Origin: Candidatus Altimarinota bacterium
GTDB taxonomy: Bacteria > Patescibacteriota > Gracilibacteria > BD1-5 > UBA6164
DNA: 45,716 nucleotides
NCBI GenBank assembly: GCA_027019405.1
Contig: JALUWO010000269.1
Span: forward strand, 1-45,716
Direction of reading: 5' to 3'
Within the stretch, counting starts at the first letter, position 1. Each line of letters opens with the position of its first letter. The notes beneath the pieces were generated by a model. The model was given only the letters and a program-made list of their open reading frames with translations. It did not search any database and was not told the origin of the DNA. Positions 7,583 through 17,584 of this stretch are shown in pieces. The position numbers were made by a program, and so were the translations under genes.

Positions 7583-7609
7583 AAAAAAAGATGAGTAATC
7601 ATCTTTTTT
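7583..7609. terminator. Bidirectional terminator
   Basis: AAAAAAGATGA, GTAA loop, TCATCTTTTTT between convergent genes; the dnaN stop lies at its right edge. Confidence 0.75.
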
Positions 7610-8735
7610 ATATTTTCAAAGGCATTATTATATGTTTGAAATCATCATTTGAATTATTTTTTTCTGGGTCTTTCAATGGAGTTATTAGTATAGGAGATAG
7701 AGGAGATTCAAAACTTATAGATACATGTGTAGTTTCTATAGCATGAAGAGCTTCTATTAAGAAAGTTGAGTTTATACCTATAACATTATCTTCTCCTTCT
7801 ACAGCTCAAGTTAATTGAACTTCTCATTCTCAGATTTGAGTTTCAGAGCTTTCAATAGTTATTCATACTTCACCTGAAAAACTCATTTTAATAGAGTAGT
7901 TATTTTCTTTACTTATTAAATTAATTTTTTTAAGAGCTTGAATTAAATCAATTCTATTTATTTCAGATTTTGTAGACCAACTAGTTGGAAAGAAATTTTT
8001 ATAATCTGGAAATTTACCATTTAATAATCTACTATAAAATTTAGTATTTCAAAAGAAAAAAGCTATTTGAGAATCTCATGAAATTATTTTTAATTCTTCA
8101 TTGTCTTTTAGAATTGATTTTATTTCTGAAGCTGTTTTGCTTGGTACTATTTGAGAAAAATTGAATATACTTGAATTTTCCAAAGTTGTTTTATATTCAC
8201 TTAGTCTAAGACTATCAGTAGAAGCAAATATTGCTTTATCTTGTGATATATTGAATAATATTCATGCAAGTGTAGGTCTTATATTTCATTCTGCAGCTGA
8301 AAATAATGTTTTTTCTATTGCTTTTTTTAATATATTTGAATTTAAAGTCATAGATGTTTCTTCTCTTATAGTTGGAACAAGAGGAAATTCATCAGCTTCA
8401 ATTCATTTTATTTTAATTTTTCATGAATCAGTCTTTATTTCTATACTTTCATCATTTGTTAATTCAAGTTCTACTTGATCATCAGATAATAAATTTATAT
8501 AACTAGTAAAAAGTTTTGAAGGAATACAAAAAGATCATTCAGAAATAATATTCAATTCTTCTTTTATTATATATTCTATAGCTGTTTCTAAATTATTTGA
8601 AATTAAAACAACATTATCAAAATTTACTTTGATTAAAATATTTTCTAAAATAGGTGTTGTTGTAATTGATGCTGTTGCATGATTTACTATATCAAGTCAT
8701 TTTTTTAATTCACTAGTTTTTACCTTGAATTTCAT
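7608..8735 (-). CDS. dnaN: DNA polymerase III beta sliding clamp
   Basis: Length 375 aa, normal for DnaN. Start M-K-F-K-V-K-T-S-E-L; characteristic segments include F-P-L-V-P-T, S-A-A-E-G-N-I-R-P-T-L-A-G-I and the C-terminal I-I-M-P-L-K, near the usual M-P-M/V-R/K-L ending. It forms the ring that tethers DNA polymerase. Not next to dnaA. Upstream (8758-8777) is an inverted repeat AATAGTA/TACTATT that may be regulatory. A terminator separates it from priA. Confidence 0.95.
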
Positions 8736-8856
8736 ATCTTTTATCTTTTTAAAAAGTAATAGTATTTATACTATTTTTACTAAAAATTTCTTTATTTTCA
8801 AGTGAATCTTTTTTTTGATGTTAAAAAGTATATTATTATAATTAATAATTAAAAAA

Positions 8857-8885
8857 AGGATTTAAAAATTTTATTTTTAAATCCT
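8857..8885 (-). terminator. Terminator of the priA-like gene
   Basis: AGGATTTAAAAA pairs with TTTTTAAATCCT; on the minus strand the stem runs into seven T. It separates the priA-like gene from dnaN. Confidence 0.7.
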
Positions 8886-8902
8886 AATATTATGTTTTTA
8901 AT

Positions 8903-9892
8903 CTATTCAAATTTTAAACTTAAATTACTATTTTTTAGTATTTCAGTTTTTATATTTTCTAAAAATAATCTTAAATCTTTTCATTTTAAGATTATTTTGT
9001 AATGATATTGATTATATTTTTTTCTAGCTTGAGGATTTAAAATAATTTCTATTTTATTTTGGGTATTTAATTCTATTAATTTTTTATTTAGATTATTTAT
9101 AAAATTAAAAGATTTATTTTCATCTTTATGTCTATATTCTAAAATTGCAAGTTCAGTATAAGGAGGATAATTAAAAATTTTTCTTTCAGTTAATGTTTTT
9201 AAAAAATAATCTTTGTAATTACTTTCTATAATCATTTTTATAGTTTCATTTTCAGGGATAAAAGTTTGTATAATTGTTTTTGTTTTTTCTCATAATCTTG
9301 AACCTCTTCATATGATTTGTTTTATATTTGTATATGCCTTTTCTTCTGTGTTATATTCTGGAATAGTTAATTCTTGTTCTATTAAAATAATTCATATAAG
9401 TCATATATTTTTAAAATCAAATCAAGTTGTAATCATTTTTGTTCATATAATTATTTGAGCATTTTCTAGATTTTGTAAAGCTTCCAGTTTTTGTTTTTTA
9501 TTTTTTACTATATCAAGGTCCATTCTGTATATTTTTGTATTTTTAAAATATGATTTTAAAGAATTTTCTATTTGTTGAGTTCCTACTCATATAGCTTTTA
9601 AATTTTTACTTCAACATTTTTTACAAGTTTTTGGTATATTTTCAGAATAATTACATATATGACATATTAATTTAGTTGAATAATTATGAATAACTAGGGA
9701 AGTATCACAATTTGGACATTTATAAAAATAATTACAAGACTCACAGATAAGACTTGAAAATTCTCATCTTTTATTTAGATACAATATTATTTTTTTATTA
9801 TTTCTTAGATTTTTTTCTATTTGGCTTAATAAAGTATTTGATATATAAGGGGATAGTTTTGATTTATCTTGTGATAGGTTAACTAAATACAT
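8903..9892 (-). CDS. PriA C-terminal half only (helicase lobe 2 plus zinc module)
   Basis: Length 329 aa against about 730 for full PriA. It begins at what is normally the start of helicase lobe 2 (L-S-P-Y-I) and contains L-Y-L-N-K-R-G, the zinc-binding cysteines C-E-S-C, C-P-N-C, C-H-I-C and C-K-K-C, I-I-G-T-K-M-I-T-T-G-F-D-F, and I-I-G-R-G-S-R. The DNA-binding N-terminus and lobe 1 with Walker A/B are missing, and a stop codon lies in frame just upstream of the ATG, so this is not a wrong start. Without lobe 1 it cannot be a normal ATP-driven helicase. It may be a structural replication-restart remnant or work with another protein. Confidence 0.85.
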
Positions 9893-9949
9893 AGAAAATT
9901 ATTTATTATTAATAAAAATAGTATAAAATATTTGCTTTTTTTTTCAATA

Positions 9950-9955
9950 TATAAT
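9950..9955 (+). promoter_or_regulatory. Possible -10 element of the small RNA
   Basis: TATAAT ending 6-7 bases before the proposed RNA start. No convincing -35 at the right distance (TTGCTT at 9932 is too close). Confidence 0.3.
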
Positions 9956-9961
9956 AAAATT

Positions 9962-10027
9962 ATTTGTAAGGTATGTAACGGCAAATTGGTTTCCTCCTTT
10001 CACCAATTGTTGTTGCATATCTTTTTT
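9962..10027 (+). ncRNA. Candidate small RNA or leader with CCUCC loop
   Basis: In the gap between the divergent priA-like gene and dnaJ. 9973-9990 pairs with 10002-10018: 17 base pairs with one bulged A, including three G-U pairs that pair only in plus-strand RNA, so selection seems to act on that transcript. The loop is TTCCTCCTTTC and the stem is followed by CTTTTTT (10021-10027), an intrinsic terminator shape. A TATAAT lies just upstream. The loop is complementary to Shine-Dalgarno sequences. It may instead be a dnaJ leader attenuator. No known RNA family recognised. Confidence 0.55.
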
Positions 10028-10108
10028 GATTTATAAAATATTTACTTTTTTTGTTTTTTTATATAATTATCTAGTAATTTTATTATTTGATAATATTTAT
10101 AAAAAGAT

Positions 10109-11218
10109 ATGGAATTAGAATATTATAGTATTTTGGAAATTGAAAAAACAGCTACAACTGAAGAAATAAAAAAAGCATACAGAAAGTTAGCAATGAAATA
10201 TCATCCAGATAGGAATAAGGGTGATAAAGATTCTGAAGAAAAATTTAAAAAAATAAATGAGGCATATCAAGTATTATCAGATGAACAAAAAAGAAAACAA
10301 TATGATATGTTTGGTTCTACATGATGAGCTTGAGGTTTTTGATGAGCTTATAGTTGATGAGTAGATGTTGATTTATGAGATATTTTTGAGCAATTTTTTG
10401 GTTGAGGTTCATGATTTTGATCTACTCATAGAGCAAGGCCAAAAGAATCTAGAGGGGAAGATTTAGAAAAAATAATACAAATAGATTTAAAAACTAGTAT
10501 TTATTGATGAAAAGAAAAAATTTCATTAAATAAATATGTAAAATGTCCTGATTGTAATTGAGAATGATGAGAAGGAAAGAAAACTTGTCCTGATTGTCAT
10601 TGAAGTTGATATGTTACTTATACAAAACAAAGTTTATTTTGAGTAGTTCAACAAACAGCAGAATGTGAAAAATGTAGTTGAACAGGAGAAATATTTGAGA
10701 AAGTTTGTAAAAAATGTAATTGAAAAAAGAGGGTACAAGAAATTAAAGATATAGAACTTGATATTCCAGCTTGAATTGATAATTGAATGGTTATCAAATT
10801 AGAATGAGAATGAAATGATGGAATATGAACAAATATTTCAGGTGATTTATATGTAAAATTTAGAGTAAATACTGAAGAAAAAGGATTAAAAAGAAGATGA
10901 GTAGATTTATATTATGAAATTGAAGTTGATGTAGTTGAAGCAGTACTATGAACTAAAAAAGAAATAAATATTCCAATTATTTGAAAAAGAACTATTGATA
11001 TATCTTCTTGAACTCAGCATGCAACAGTTATAAAAATTTCTTGAGATTGAGTTAAATATATTGATAAAGATAGTAAATGAGATTTATATATAACTGTAAA
11101 TATAAAAATTCCTAAAAAACTATCAAAAAAAGAAAAAGAACTTTATCTTGAAATAGCAAAAGAAAAAAAGATAAATGTAAATAACCATAAATGAATTTTT
11201 GAAAAACTTTTTGGATAA
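10109..11218 (+). CDS. dnaJ: Chaperone DnaJ
   Basis: Length 369 aa. J domain at 1-70 with the invariant H-P-D in Y-H-P-D-R-N; a G/F region of about 70-110 whose glycines are mostly TGA; four zinc motifs C-P-D-C-N-G-E-G, C-P-D-C-H-G-S-G, C-E-K-C-S-G-T-G and C-K-K-C-N-G-K; then the substrate-binding C-terminal domains. Co-chaperone that stimulates DnaK. It stands alone here without dnaK or grpE, and no CIRCE operator is visible; the hairpin RNA 9962-10027 lies upstream. Confidence 0.96.
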
Positions 11219-11221
11219 AAA

Positions 11222-11252
11222 TAAAAACTGATTTTAAAATCAGTTTTTATTT
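11222..11252. terminator. Bidirectional terminator
   Basis: AAAAACTGATTTT pairs with AAAATCAGTTTTT between convergent dnaJ and dnaG; the dnaG stop (11247-11249) is inside. Confidence 0.8.
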
Positions 11253-12908
11253 TATTCAATATTGTTTTGCTAGTTGAATTATTTTTGTATATTCTAAAAA
11301 GGCATTATCATCTCAAGAGTTCATTTTTTCTTTTAATTTTTCACTTATTTTTTTATAAGACTCAAAATTTATTTTTTGAATTATTTTATTTAATTCCTCT
11401 TGTATGTGTTCAGGAGTTTTTTCTTGATTGTCTGATTCTATCTTCATAGATATAGCTTTGTATTTTTCTTTTTTTTCTAGAGGGAATACTTCTAATTGTG
11501 ATATATTTTCTAGTAATTTTTCTAAATCCTTATCTATTCATCATTTAAATATAATATTTTCTTTTATAAAATTATTATATTTTTCTATTCATAAAAGTAA
11601 ATATCATATTGCTAAATCTTCTGATGAAAAATATGATTTAGTTACTTTAGTTTCTTTTTTAAAATTGATTTTTAATCTATTAAAAGCATCATAAACTAAT
11701 GTTTCACTTAGATTTAGTTTTTCTGAAATTTCTTTTAGGTAAAAATCTTTTTCTATTGGATCAGAGAAAGATTTTATTATATTTAATAATTCTATTAATA
11801 ATTTCTTTTTATCTTCTATACTGTTTATATTAAAATCTGATTTTTCTATATAATATCATACAGGAGAAAGAGCATTATCAATATATTTTTGAAAATCTTC
11901 TCATGATTTTAATATATCATCTGGATCTTTTCAATTTTCAAGATTTATTATTTTCACCTCTAATTCATTATTTTTTAGTGTTTCTAAAGCTAATTTTGTT
12001 GCTTTATTTCATGCTGAATCTCAATCAAAACATAAATATATTTTATGAGTAAGTCTTTTTATTATTGTTATATGTTTTTCTGTAAGAGCTGTTCATGAAA
12101 CAGCAACTGTATTTAGAAATCAATGAGATTGCATAGAAATAGTATCCATTTGTCATTCAGTAATTATTATGAAATTTTTTTTTACTATTTCTGATTTTGC
12201 TTGATATAATCAATATAATATAGATGATTTATCAAACCAAGGAGTTGCAGGGCTGTTTAAATATTTTGGTTCTCATTTTCATACTATTCTTGCTGTAAAA
12301 GCAACAAAATCTCATCTAAGGTTTTGGATAGGAAATATAATTCTTCATATAAATTTATCTTTTCTATTTTTTATATCAACAAATATTTTTGAATCAAAAA
12401 TTATTTTATCTTCATATCATTTTTCTTTTAAATAATTATATAATCAAACTCAAGAATCAGAATATCAAAAATTAAATCTTTCTATATCTTCATTTTTTAA
12501 TCATCTTTCATATAGATATTTTATTATTTCAGGATTATTTTTTAAAGAATTTTTATAATAATTTGTTGCATCTTTATAGAGAGAATACATATTTTTTTGT
12601 ATTTTATTTTTTTCAGGATTGAATCATTCAAGTTTTTTTCATGCATGAGCAGCTAGTATATTTAATGCTTCTTTAAATTCTATATTTTCTATATCCATTA
12701 TAAATTTTAAGGCTCATCATCATTTATGACAACCAAAACAATAGGCAAGTTGTTTAGCTGGACTTACCATAAAACTTGGAGTTTTTTCATTATGACCAGG
12801 GAATGGACAAACTGCTTTATAATTTGCTCAAGATTTTTTCAATTTTGTATATTTTGATACTAAATCAACTATATCTATGGAGCTTTCAAGTTCTTCAACA
12901 ATTCACAT
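11247..12908 (-). CDS. dnaG: DNA primase
   Basis: Length 553 aa. CHC2-type zinc finger [13 protein letters not shown] with Cys34, His39, Cys57 and Cys60; Toprim motifs I-T-E-G-Q-M-D and C-F-D-G-D-S-A-G-N-K-A; C-terminal helicase-interaction part is divergent. Makes RNA primers for replication. The start is M followed at once by a TGA glycine. No Shine-Dalgarno. Confidence 0.95.
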
Positions 12909-12973
12909 TTTGATTTTTAGATTAATTTTATATTTATATTTAGTTTAAAAGAAAAAAAAACTTTGTAAAGAAA

Positions 12974-13002
12974 AAAGATTTAACACTTTATGTTAAATCT
13001 TT
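12974..13002 (-). terminator. Terminator of the 14627-13001 cluster
   Basis: AAAGATTTAACA pairs with TGTTAAATCTTT at the 3' end of the minus-strand gene 13001-13621, followed by a T-rich tail. Confidence 0.55.
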
Positions 13003-13621
13003 ATGCAACTTGTTTTTCTTCTTTGTAATTTCTATTATTAGATGGATTTTTTAATGGAAAATCTAAAAATAATTCTATATCTTTATTATATGCTCTAAAT
13101 TTTATTTTAGTTTTTACTATTCTATCTGATTTAAAAGTATTTTTATTTATTATGTTTTGTTTACTTATTATAATACTTCATTTTTGTTTTCAAGTATTAT
13201 AATTTATAATTCAATTTTTTGAATCATATTCAAAAAAAATATTTATATCAGGATTATTTAAAACTCAAGGTAATCAATATTTTTCTCATTTTATAGATAT
13301 TTTGTATTTATTATTTCATAAGAAAGTTATATCATTTAAGGGGTTTATTTTATATCTCCTATCATTTCATATATTTGTATTTTCTATTTTTGTAACTCAA
13401 CATAATAAACAAATATTTCATCAAGTTATATTGAAATCTTTTTTTGATTCTCAAATATTTTCTTGCATATTTTTTAAAGTAGTTGAATGTCTTTGTCTTA
13501 TAATTCAGTCAAATGTATTTTTATAATTCTCTATTGTTTCACAACATATAGGAGTTAATTTTAAACTTGCAGTTTGATGTGCTGCTAAAATTTTTTCTGG
13601 TAATCTTCAAATATTTTTCAT
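13001..13621 (-). CDS. Hypothetical protein, paralogue of 13953-14627
   Basis: Length 206 aa, TGA-recoded. N-terminus M-K-N-I-G-R-L-P-E-K-I; a C-x-x-C in I-C-L-L-C; later N-K-Y-K-I-S-I-K and K-N-G-I-I-N-Y-N, which parallel G-K-Y-L-I-K-I and N-G-V-I-R-Y-N in 13953-14627, suggesting a shared beta-rich C-terminal domain. No signal peptide or membrane segment. I do not recognise the family. Last gene of a three-gene minus-strand cluster. Confidence 0.65.
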
Positions 13622-13711
13622 TTTTTTATTTTTATTTTTAAATCTAAGATAATTTTATCATATTTTTATAATATTTTTTATAAAAATAACTTTACTTTTT
13701 ATATCTTTGTT

Positions 13712-13951
13712 CTATAAGTTAATTTTATTGTTTACAAGCATAGCATAAAGTTCAAAAATTTTTAATTTATTTTCTCAGACTACACTTTCTTTTTTTTCAT
13801 ATATATAATTTATAAGTTCATTATAAATTATTTTTTCAAGTTTTAATGAATTATTTTTAATATCTTCTTTATAATTTATCCAGATTTTCCAATCATTTTC
13901 TTCTATATATTTATCAATATTAATAATTATATTTTCAGGAATATTGTTCAT
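13712..13951 (-). CDS. Small hypothetical protein, paralogous to the N-terminal half of 13953-14627
   Basis: Length 79 aa, mostly helical and charged. It ends K-L-K-I-F-E-L-Y-A-M-L-V-N-N-K, closely parallel to K-L-Q-L-L-E-L-Y-A-T-I-E-N-N-S in the upstream gene, but lacks the C-terminal beta domain. Its ATG lies 1 base beyond the stop of the upstream gene, so the two are almost certainly co-transcribed and translationally coupled. Could be a free copy of a dimerisation or regulatory helical domain. Function unknown. Confidence 0.65.
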
Positions 13952-13952
13952 A

Positions 13953-14627
13953 TTAAAATTTTAAAATTAATTTTATATTTTGTCACCTAACTCTTAGTTT
14001 TAAAGGAACTATAGTTCATTTTTTATAAATTGTTCAATTTATATTTTCATAAGGTCATAAATTATTTCTATTTATATTGAATCTTGTTTCATATTTATGA
14101 TCTATGCTAGCTATCCTATAATTTCAATATCAATCATTGTATCTAATAACTCAGTTCCTAGGATTGTATTTTATTTCTATTTTACTATTTCTTCTATAGT
14201 TTATAAATTTATTTTGTCTTTTTATGCTTTCAATTTTTATTAAGTATTTTCAATTTCATAAATTTCTTATTTGGCTTTCTTCTATTTTATATTTTCAATC
14301 TATAGTTCATCAAATTACATCAAAATCTAGATTTTGATATTCATTAGTTTCAATTTTAGAATTATTTTCAATAGTTGCATATAGTTCTAAAAGTTGTAGT
14401 TTATTATCTCTACTTGTTTCTCTTTGACTTTGTTGATATATATAATCTTTTATTTTTGATTTATCATTATTATTTAATTCATTTATTTTGTCTACTAATA
14501 TTTGTTTATATAGTTTTGATTCTTCTGTTTTTCTATTTTCTCAAATAAAATCATATATTTTATTTAGTATATCATTAATTTGATTTTTTTCTTCAAAATC
14601 AGAATAGCTTATATTAATATTTCCCAT
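13953..14627 (-). CDS. Hypothetical two-part protein (helical N-terminus, beta-rich C-terminus)
   Basis: Length 224 aa, TGA-recoded. Residues 1-115 are charged and helical; residues 120-224 are rich in Arg, Tyr and Asn with alternating beta-like patterns (G-K-Y-L-I-K-I-E-S, N-G-V-I-R-Y-N-D-G-Y-G). No signal peptide. First gene of the cluster with 13712 and 13001, both of which resemble parts of it. Transcribed divergently from tmk; the shared 111-base gap has AT-rich -10-like boxes in both directions. No family recognised. Confidence 0.65.
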
Positions 14628-14738
14628 ATTTTATTTGTGATATTATAATATTACTTATATATTAACATATTTTTTTATTCTTTACAAAAAATCAAAAATT
14701 CCTAAATTATATATTATATAATTTATAAAAAAATATTT

Positions 14739-15392
14739 ATGTTTGTAGTTATTGATTGAATAGATTGATCAGGTAAATGAACTCAAGTAAAACTACTTGA
14801 AGAGAATTTAAAGAAAATGTGAAAAAAAGTTAAAACTCTTGATTATCCAAGATATTGAGAAAAATCAGCTTTTGCAGTAGAAAAGTATTTAAATTGAGAA
14901 TATTGAAAAGATGTTTCAGCAAAAGCTGCTAGTATTTTTTATGCTATTGATAGATTTGATGATAGTTTTAATATAAAAAAAGATTTAAAAAACTATGATT
15001 TTATAATTTCAAATAGGTATGTTTCAGCTTCTATGATTCATCAAGCTTGAAAAATACAAGATAAAAATCAAAGACAAGAATTTTTAGATTGGTTATATGA
15101 TTTAGAATATAATATTTTTAAAATAAATAAACCAGATTTAACAATTTTTTTAAATGTTTCTCCAGATATGAGTCAAAAACTTGTTTTGAAAAAGGAGCAA
15201 AGAGAATATTTAAAAAATTGAAAAAAAATGGATTTACATGAAGAAGATAAAAATCATTTAAAGAATGCTTGGGATGCAGCAATGGATGTAGTAGATAAAT
15301 TTGATAATTGGATAAAAATAGATTGTGAAGAAAATTGAAATATGAAAGCTATAGAAGAGATAAATAAAGAGATTTTAGATAAAATATTATAA
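14739..15392 (+). CDS. tmk: Thymidylate kinase
   Basis: Length 217 aa. P-loop D-G-I-D-G-S-G-K-G-T-Q at 6-16 with two TGA glycines, Y-P-R-Y-G, S-N-R-Y-V-S-A-S (the DRY-like dTMP site), and F-L-N-V-S-P. Phosphorylates dTMP to dTDP. The stop lies 4 bases before the ATG of the YraN-family gene, so the two are probably one transcript. Confidence 0.93.
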
Positions 15393-15396
15393 TTTC

Positions 15397-15756
15397 ATGA
15401 AAAATACAACTAAGATTTGAGATATTGGAGAAATAATAGCAATAAAATATTTACAGAAACATTGATATAAAATTCTTGAAACAAATTTTAAATTTTCTAG
15501 ATTTTGAGAGATTGATATTATTACAAAACATGAAAATAAAATTATTTTTATAGAAGTAAAATATAGAAATAATCTTAAGTATTGATTACCTGAAGAAGCT
15601 ATTACAAAATATAAGCTTTCAAAATGTAAGAAAACTGCAGAATTTTATTTAGCCAAAAATCAATATGATTTTGAAAATATTAGATTTGATGCAATAACTA
15701 TTTTAAAATGAGATAAGTCTTATAAAATAGTCCATTATAAAAATATTGAGATATAA
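15397..15756 (+). CDS. YraN/UPF0102 family nuclease-like protein
   Basis: Length 119 aa, normal for the family. G-E-I-I-A-I-K-Y-L near the N-terminus, then G-E-I-D-I-I-T and I-I-F-I-E-V-K-Y-R, the D...E-x-K signature of the restriction-endonuclease-like fold. The family is linked to DNA processing but its exact role is unclear. Coupled to tmk. Confidence 0.9.
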
Positions 15757-15760
15757 AATA

Positions 15761-15788
15761 TTGCAAAAATAAAGTGAATTTATATAAT
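15761..15788 (+). promoter_or_regulatory. Promoter of the lipoprotein gene at 15833
   Basis: TTGCAA, 16-base spacer, TATAAT. A clear sigma-70-type promoter that sets the usual spacing for this genome. Confidence 0.65.
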
Positions 15789-15832
15789 AAGCTTCATTAA
15801 AATTATTAGAATTTAAAAAAAGAATAAGAAAG

Positions 15833-16264
15833 ATGAAAAAAATATTTATAACAGTTATATTTGTTTTATTAGTTAGTTCATGTTGAAAACAAGTAGTAAA
15901 TAATGAAAATAAAATAAATGTAAAAACTGAAAAACAAATACATACAGTATTAAAACCAGAAAATTTTGAGCAAAAAGCTTGAGCTATGTATAAGTATTTA
16001 AAAACAGATTTAACAAAAGATGAACAACAAAAAGTTTTAAGTCTTTTAGATGAAAGAAAAAAGGAAATAATAAAAATAAAAACTATTTTATTACAAGCAA
16101 ATAAAACTTGAACTTTTGATGAAAAAATGAATGAAGTTATTTCTATGAGAAAAGACTTTGAAAAGAAGTTTTTACCTTATATTGCAGATGATAAAAAAGA
16201 TATTTTTAAAAAAGCCTATGAAGCATGAAATAATATAATCAGAAAAAAGTTTGAAATAAAGTAG
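15833..16264 (+). CDS. Small helical lipoprotein
   Basis: Length 143 aa. Signal peptide with lipobox L-V-S-S-C, so lipid-anchored on the outer face. The rest is charged and alpha-helical (T-K-D-E-Q-Q-K-V-L-S-L-L-D-E-R-K-K), with a faint resemblance to Spy/CpxP-like helical proteins that I would not insist on. Own promoter at 15761. Function unknown. Confidence 0.8.
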
Positions 16265-16271
16265 AAAAATT

Positions 16272-16300
16272 TTGTTTTAAAAATAAAAATAAGCTATAAT
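16272..16300 (+). promoter_or_regulatory. Promoter of the cupin-like gene at 16331
   Basis: TTGTTT, 17-base spacer, TATAAT, about 30 bases before the ATG. Confidence 0.6.
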
Positions 16301-16330
16301 TTATATAGTTTATTTTTTTTATTATTAATT

Positions 16331-16879
16331 ATGACAAAATATTTAAGTCAAGAAAAAGAATCTATTGTAAAAAGTGAACAATGAGTTTGGTATATTATTC
16401 CCATAAAAAAATTAAGGGAAACAACAAAGGTTGAGTTTGATGCTTTTCCTTTATTTAGAGAAATAAATGGTATTGATATAGTAACACATGAGCCAGGAGC
16501 TAGATCTCCAAGTCTTCCAAATTGAGATTATGATGTTTGGTATATGCACCCTGGACAAGAAGATAATTTGATTACTCTTTGTTGAGAAAGAACTGTTGAA
16601 TTATATAATTCAAAGACTAAAGATATAGAAGTTTTTGAAATATCTCATGAAAAAGTAAAATTGAATTGAGAAATTATTTATAATTGACCAGCAATTTTAT
16701 GATGGCCAGAATGAGTTTTTCATAGAAATCATTCTCCAAAAGGTTCAGTAAGTCAAAATTTTGCTGTAAGAGATGAAAAATTTAATCTTGATACAGAGTT
16801 CAATATTTATAAACTTGATTTAGAAACTTGAGAATATAGAGTTGCTAGAATTGGTAAAGAAGATCAACCTAAAAAATAA
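16331..16879 (+). CDS. Cupin-like soluble protein
   Basis: Length 182 aa, no signal peptide. The middle has a beta-barrel feel: W-Y-M-H-P-G-Q-E-D-N, T-V-E-L-Y, G-P-A-I-L-G-W-P-E-G-V-F-H-R-N-H-S-P-K-G-S. The histidines spaced like this suggest a metal-binding cupin. No specific family recognised. Followed after 10 bases by the flavodoxin-fold gene, probably in the same transcript, so a redox or stress role is possible but unproven. Confidence 0.65.
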
Positions 16880-16889
16880 AATATAAATT

Positions 16890-17513
16890 ATGAAAAAACT
16901 TATAATTATATCACAGCCTAGTAAAAAATGATTTTTATGGGAATTAGCTCATAAATATGAAGAAGAATCAATTAAAAATTGAGATAAAATAGATATTTTG
17001 GATTTATATGATAAAAAAAATTTTCAGCCCAATTTAGAGTTTGAAGATATGAAAATATTAAATCCAGATCCAAATAGAGAAAAATTTCAGAAACTTATAA
17101 AAGATTCTGATGAACTTGTTTTTATTTTTCCTATTTGGTGGGGAAATATGCCTGCTATAATGAAAAATTTTATAGATACAAATTTTGGAGCAGGTTTTGC
17201 TTATAAATTTCAAAAATGACATTCAGTTCCTTTGAAGTTATTAGCTTGAAAAACAGCTAAAATTTTTACTAGTTGTGATTGATTTAAATATATTTATAAT
17301 AATTACTTATGTCCTATGTATTTAAAAAAATACATAGAAATTTATATATTATGAGTTTTTGGGGTTGAATTAAAACAATTTGAACTTTATGATCATATGA
17401 GAAAAAGAACTAAAGAAGAAAAAGATAAATATTTAGAGGATATAAGATTAGATTTAAAAAGAGAAAAATTAACTTGAAAATTTACAAAAATAATAAAAGA
17501 TATAATAGAATAA
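16890..17513 (+). CDS. NAD(P)H dehydrogenase (quinone)-type flavodoxin-fold protein
   Basis: Length 207 aa. Flavodoxin-like fold of the KefF/MdaB/NQO family: K-K-L-I-I-I-S-Q-P near the start, then D-E-L-V-F-I-F-P-I-W-W-G-N-M-P-A-I-M-K, F-G-A-G-F-A-Y and L-L-A-G-K-T-A-K. Predicted FMN or FAD enzyme reducing quinones or disulfides. It shares a transcript with 16331. Confidence 0.88.
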
Positions 17514-17584
17514 TTTCTTTATTATTCATTTTAAATTCATATAGTTAAATATAATATAATTTTATTAATAATAAATAACTAAAA

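Noticed and set aside
8161-8478. Open frame on the plus strand inside dnaN
   Set aside because: Antisense shadow of dnaN; the minus-strand product is a clear beta clamp.
10021-10108. CIRCE or other heat-shock operator before dnaJ
   Set aside because: No TTAGCACTC-type inverted repeat; the only structure is the RNA-like hairpin at 9973-10018.
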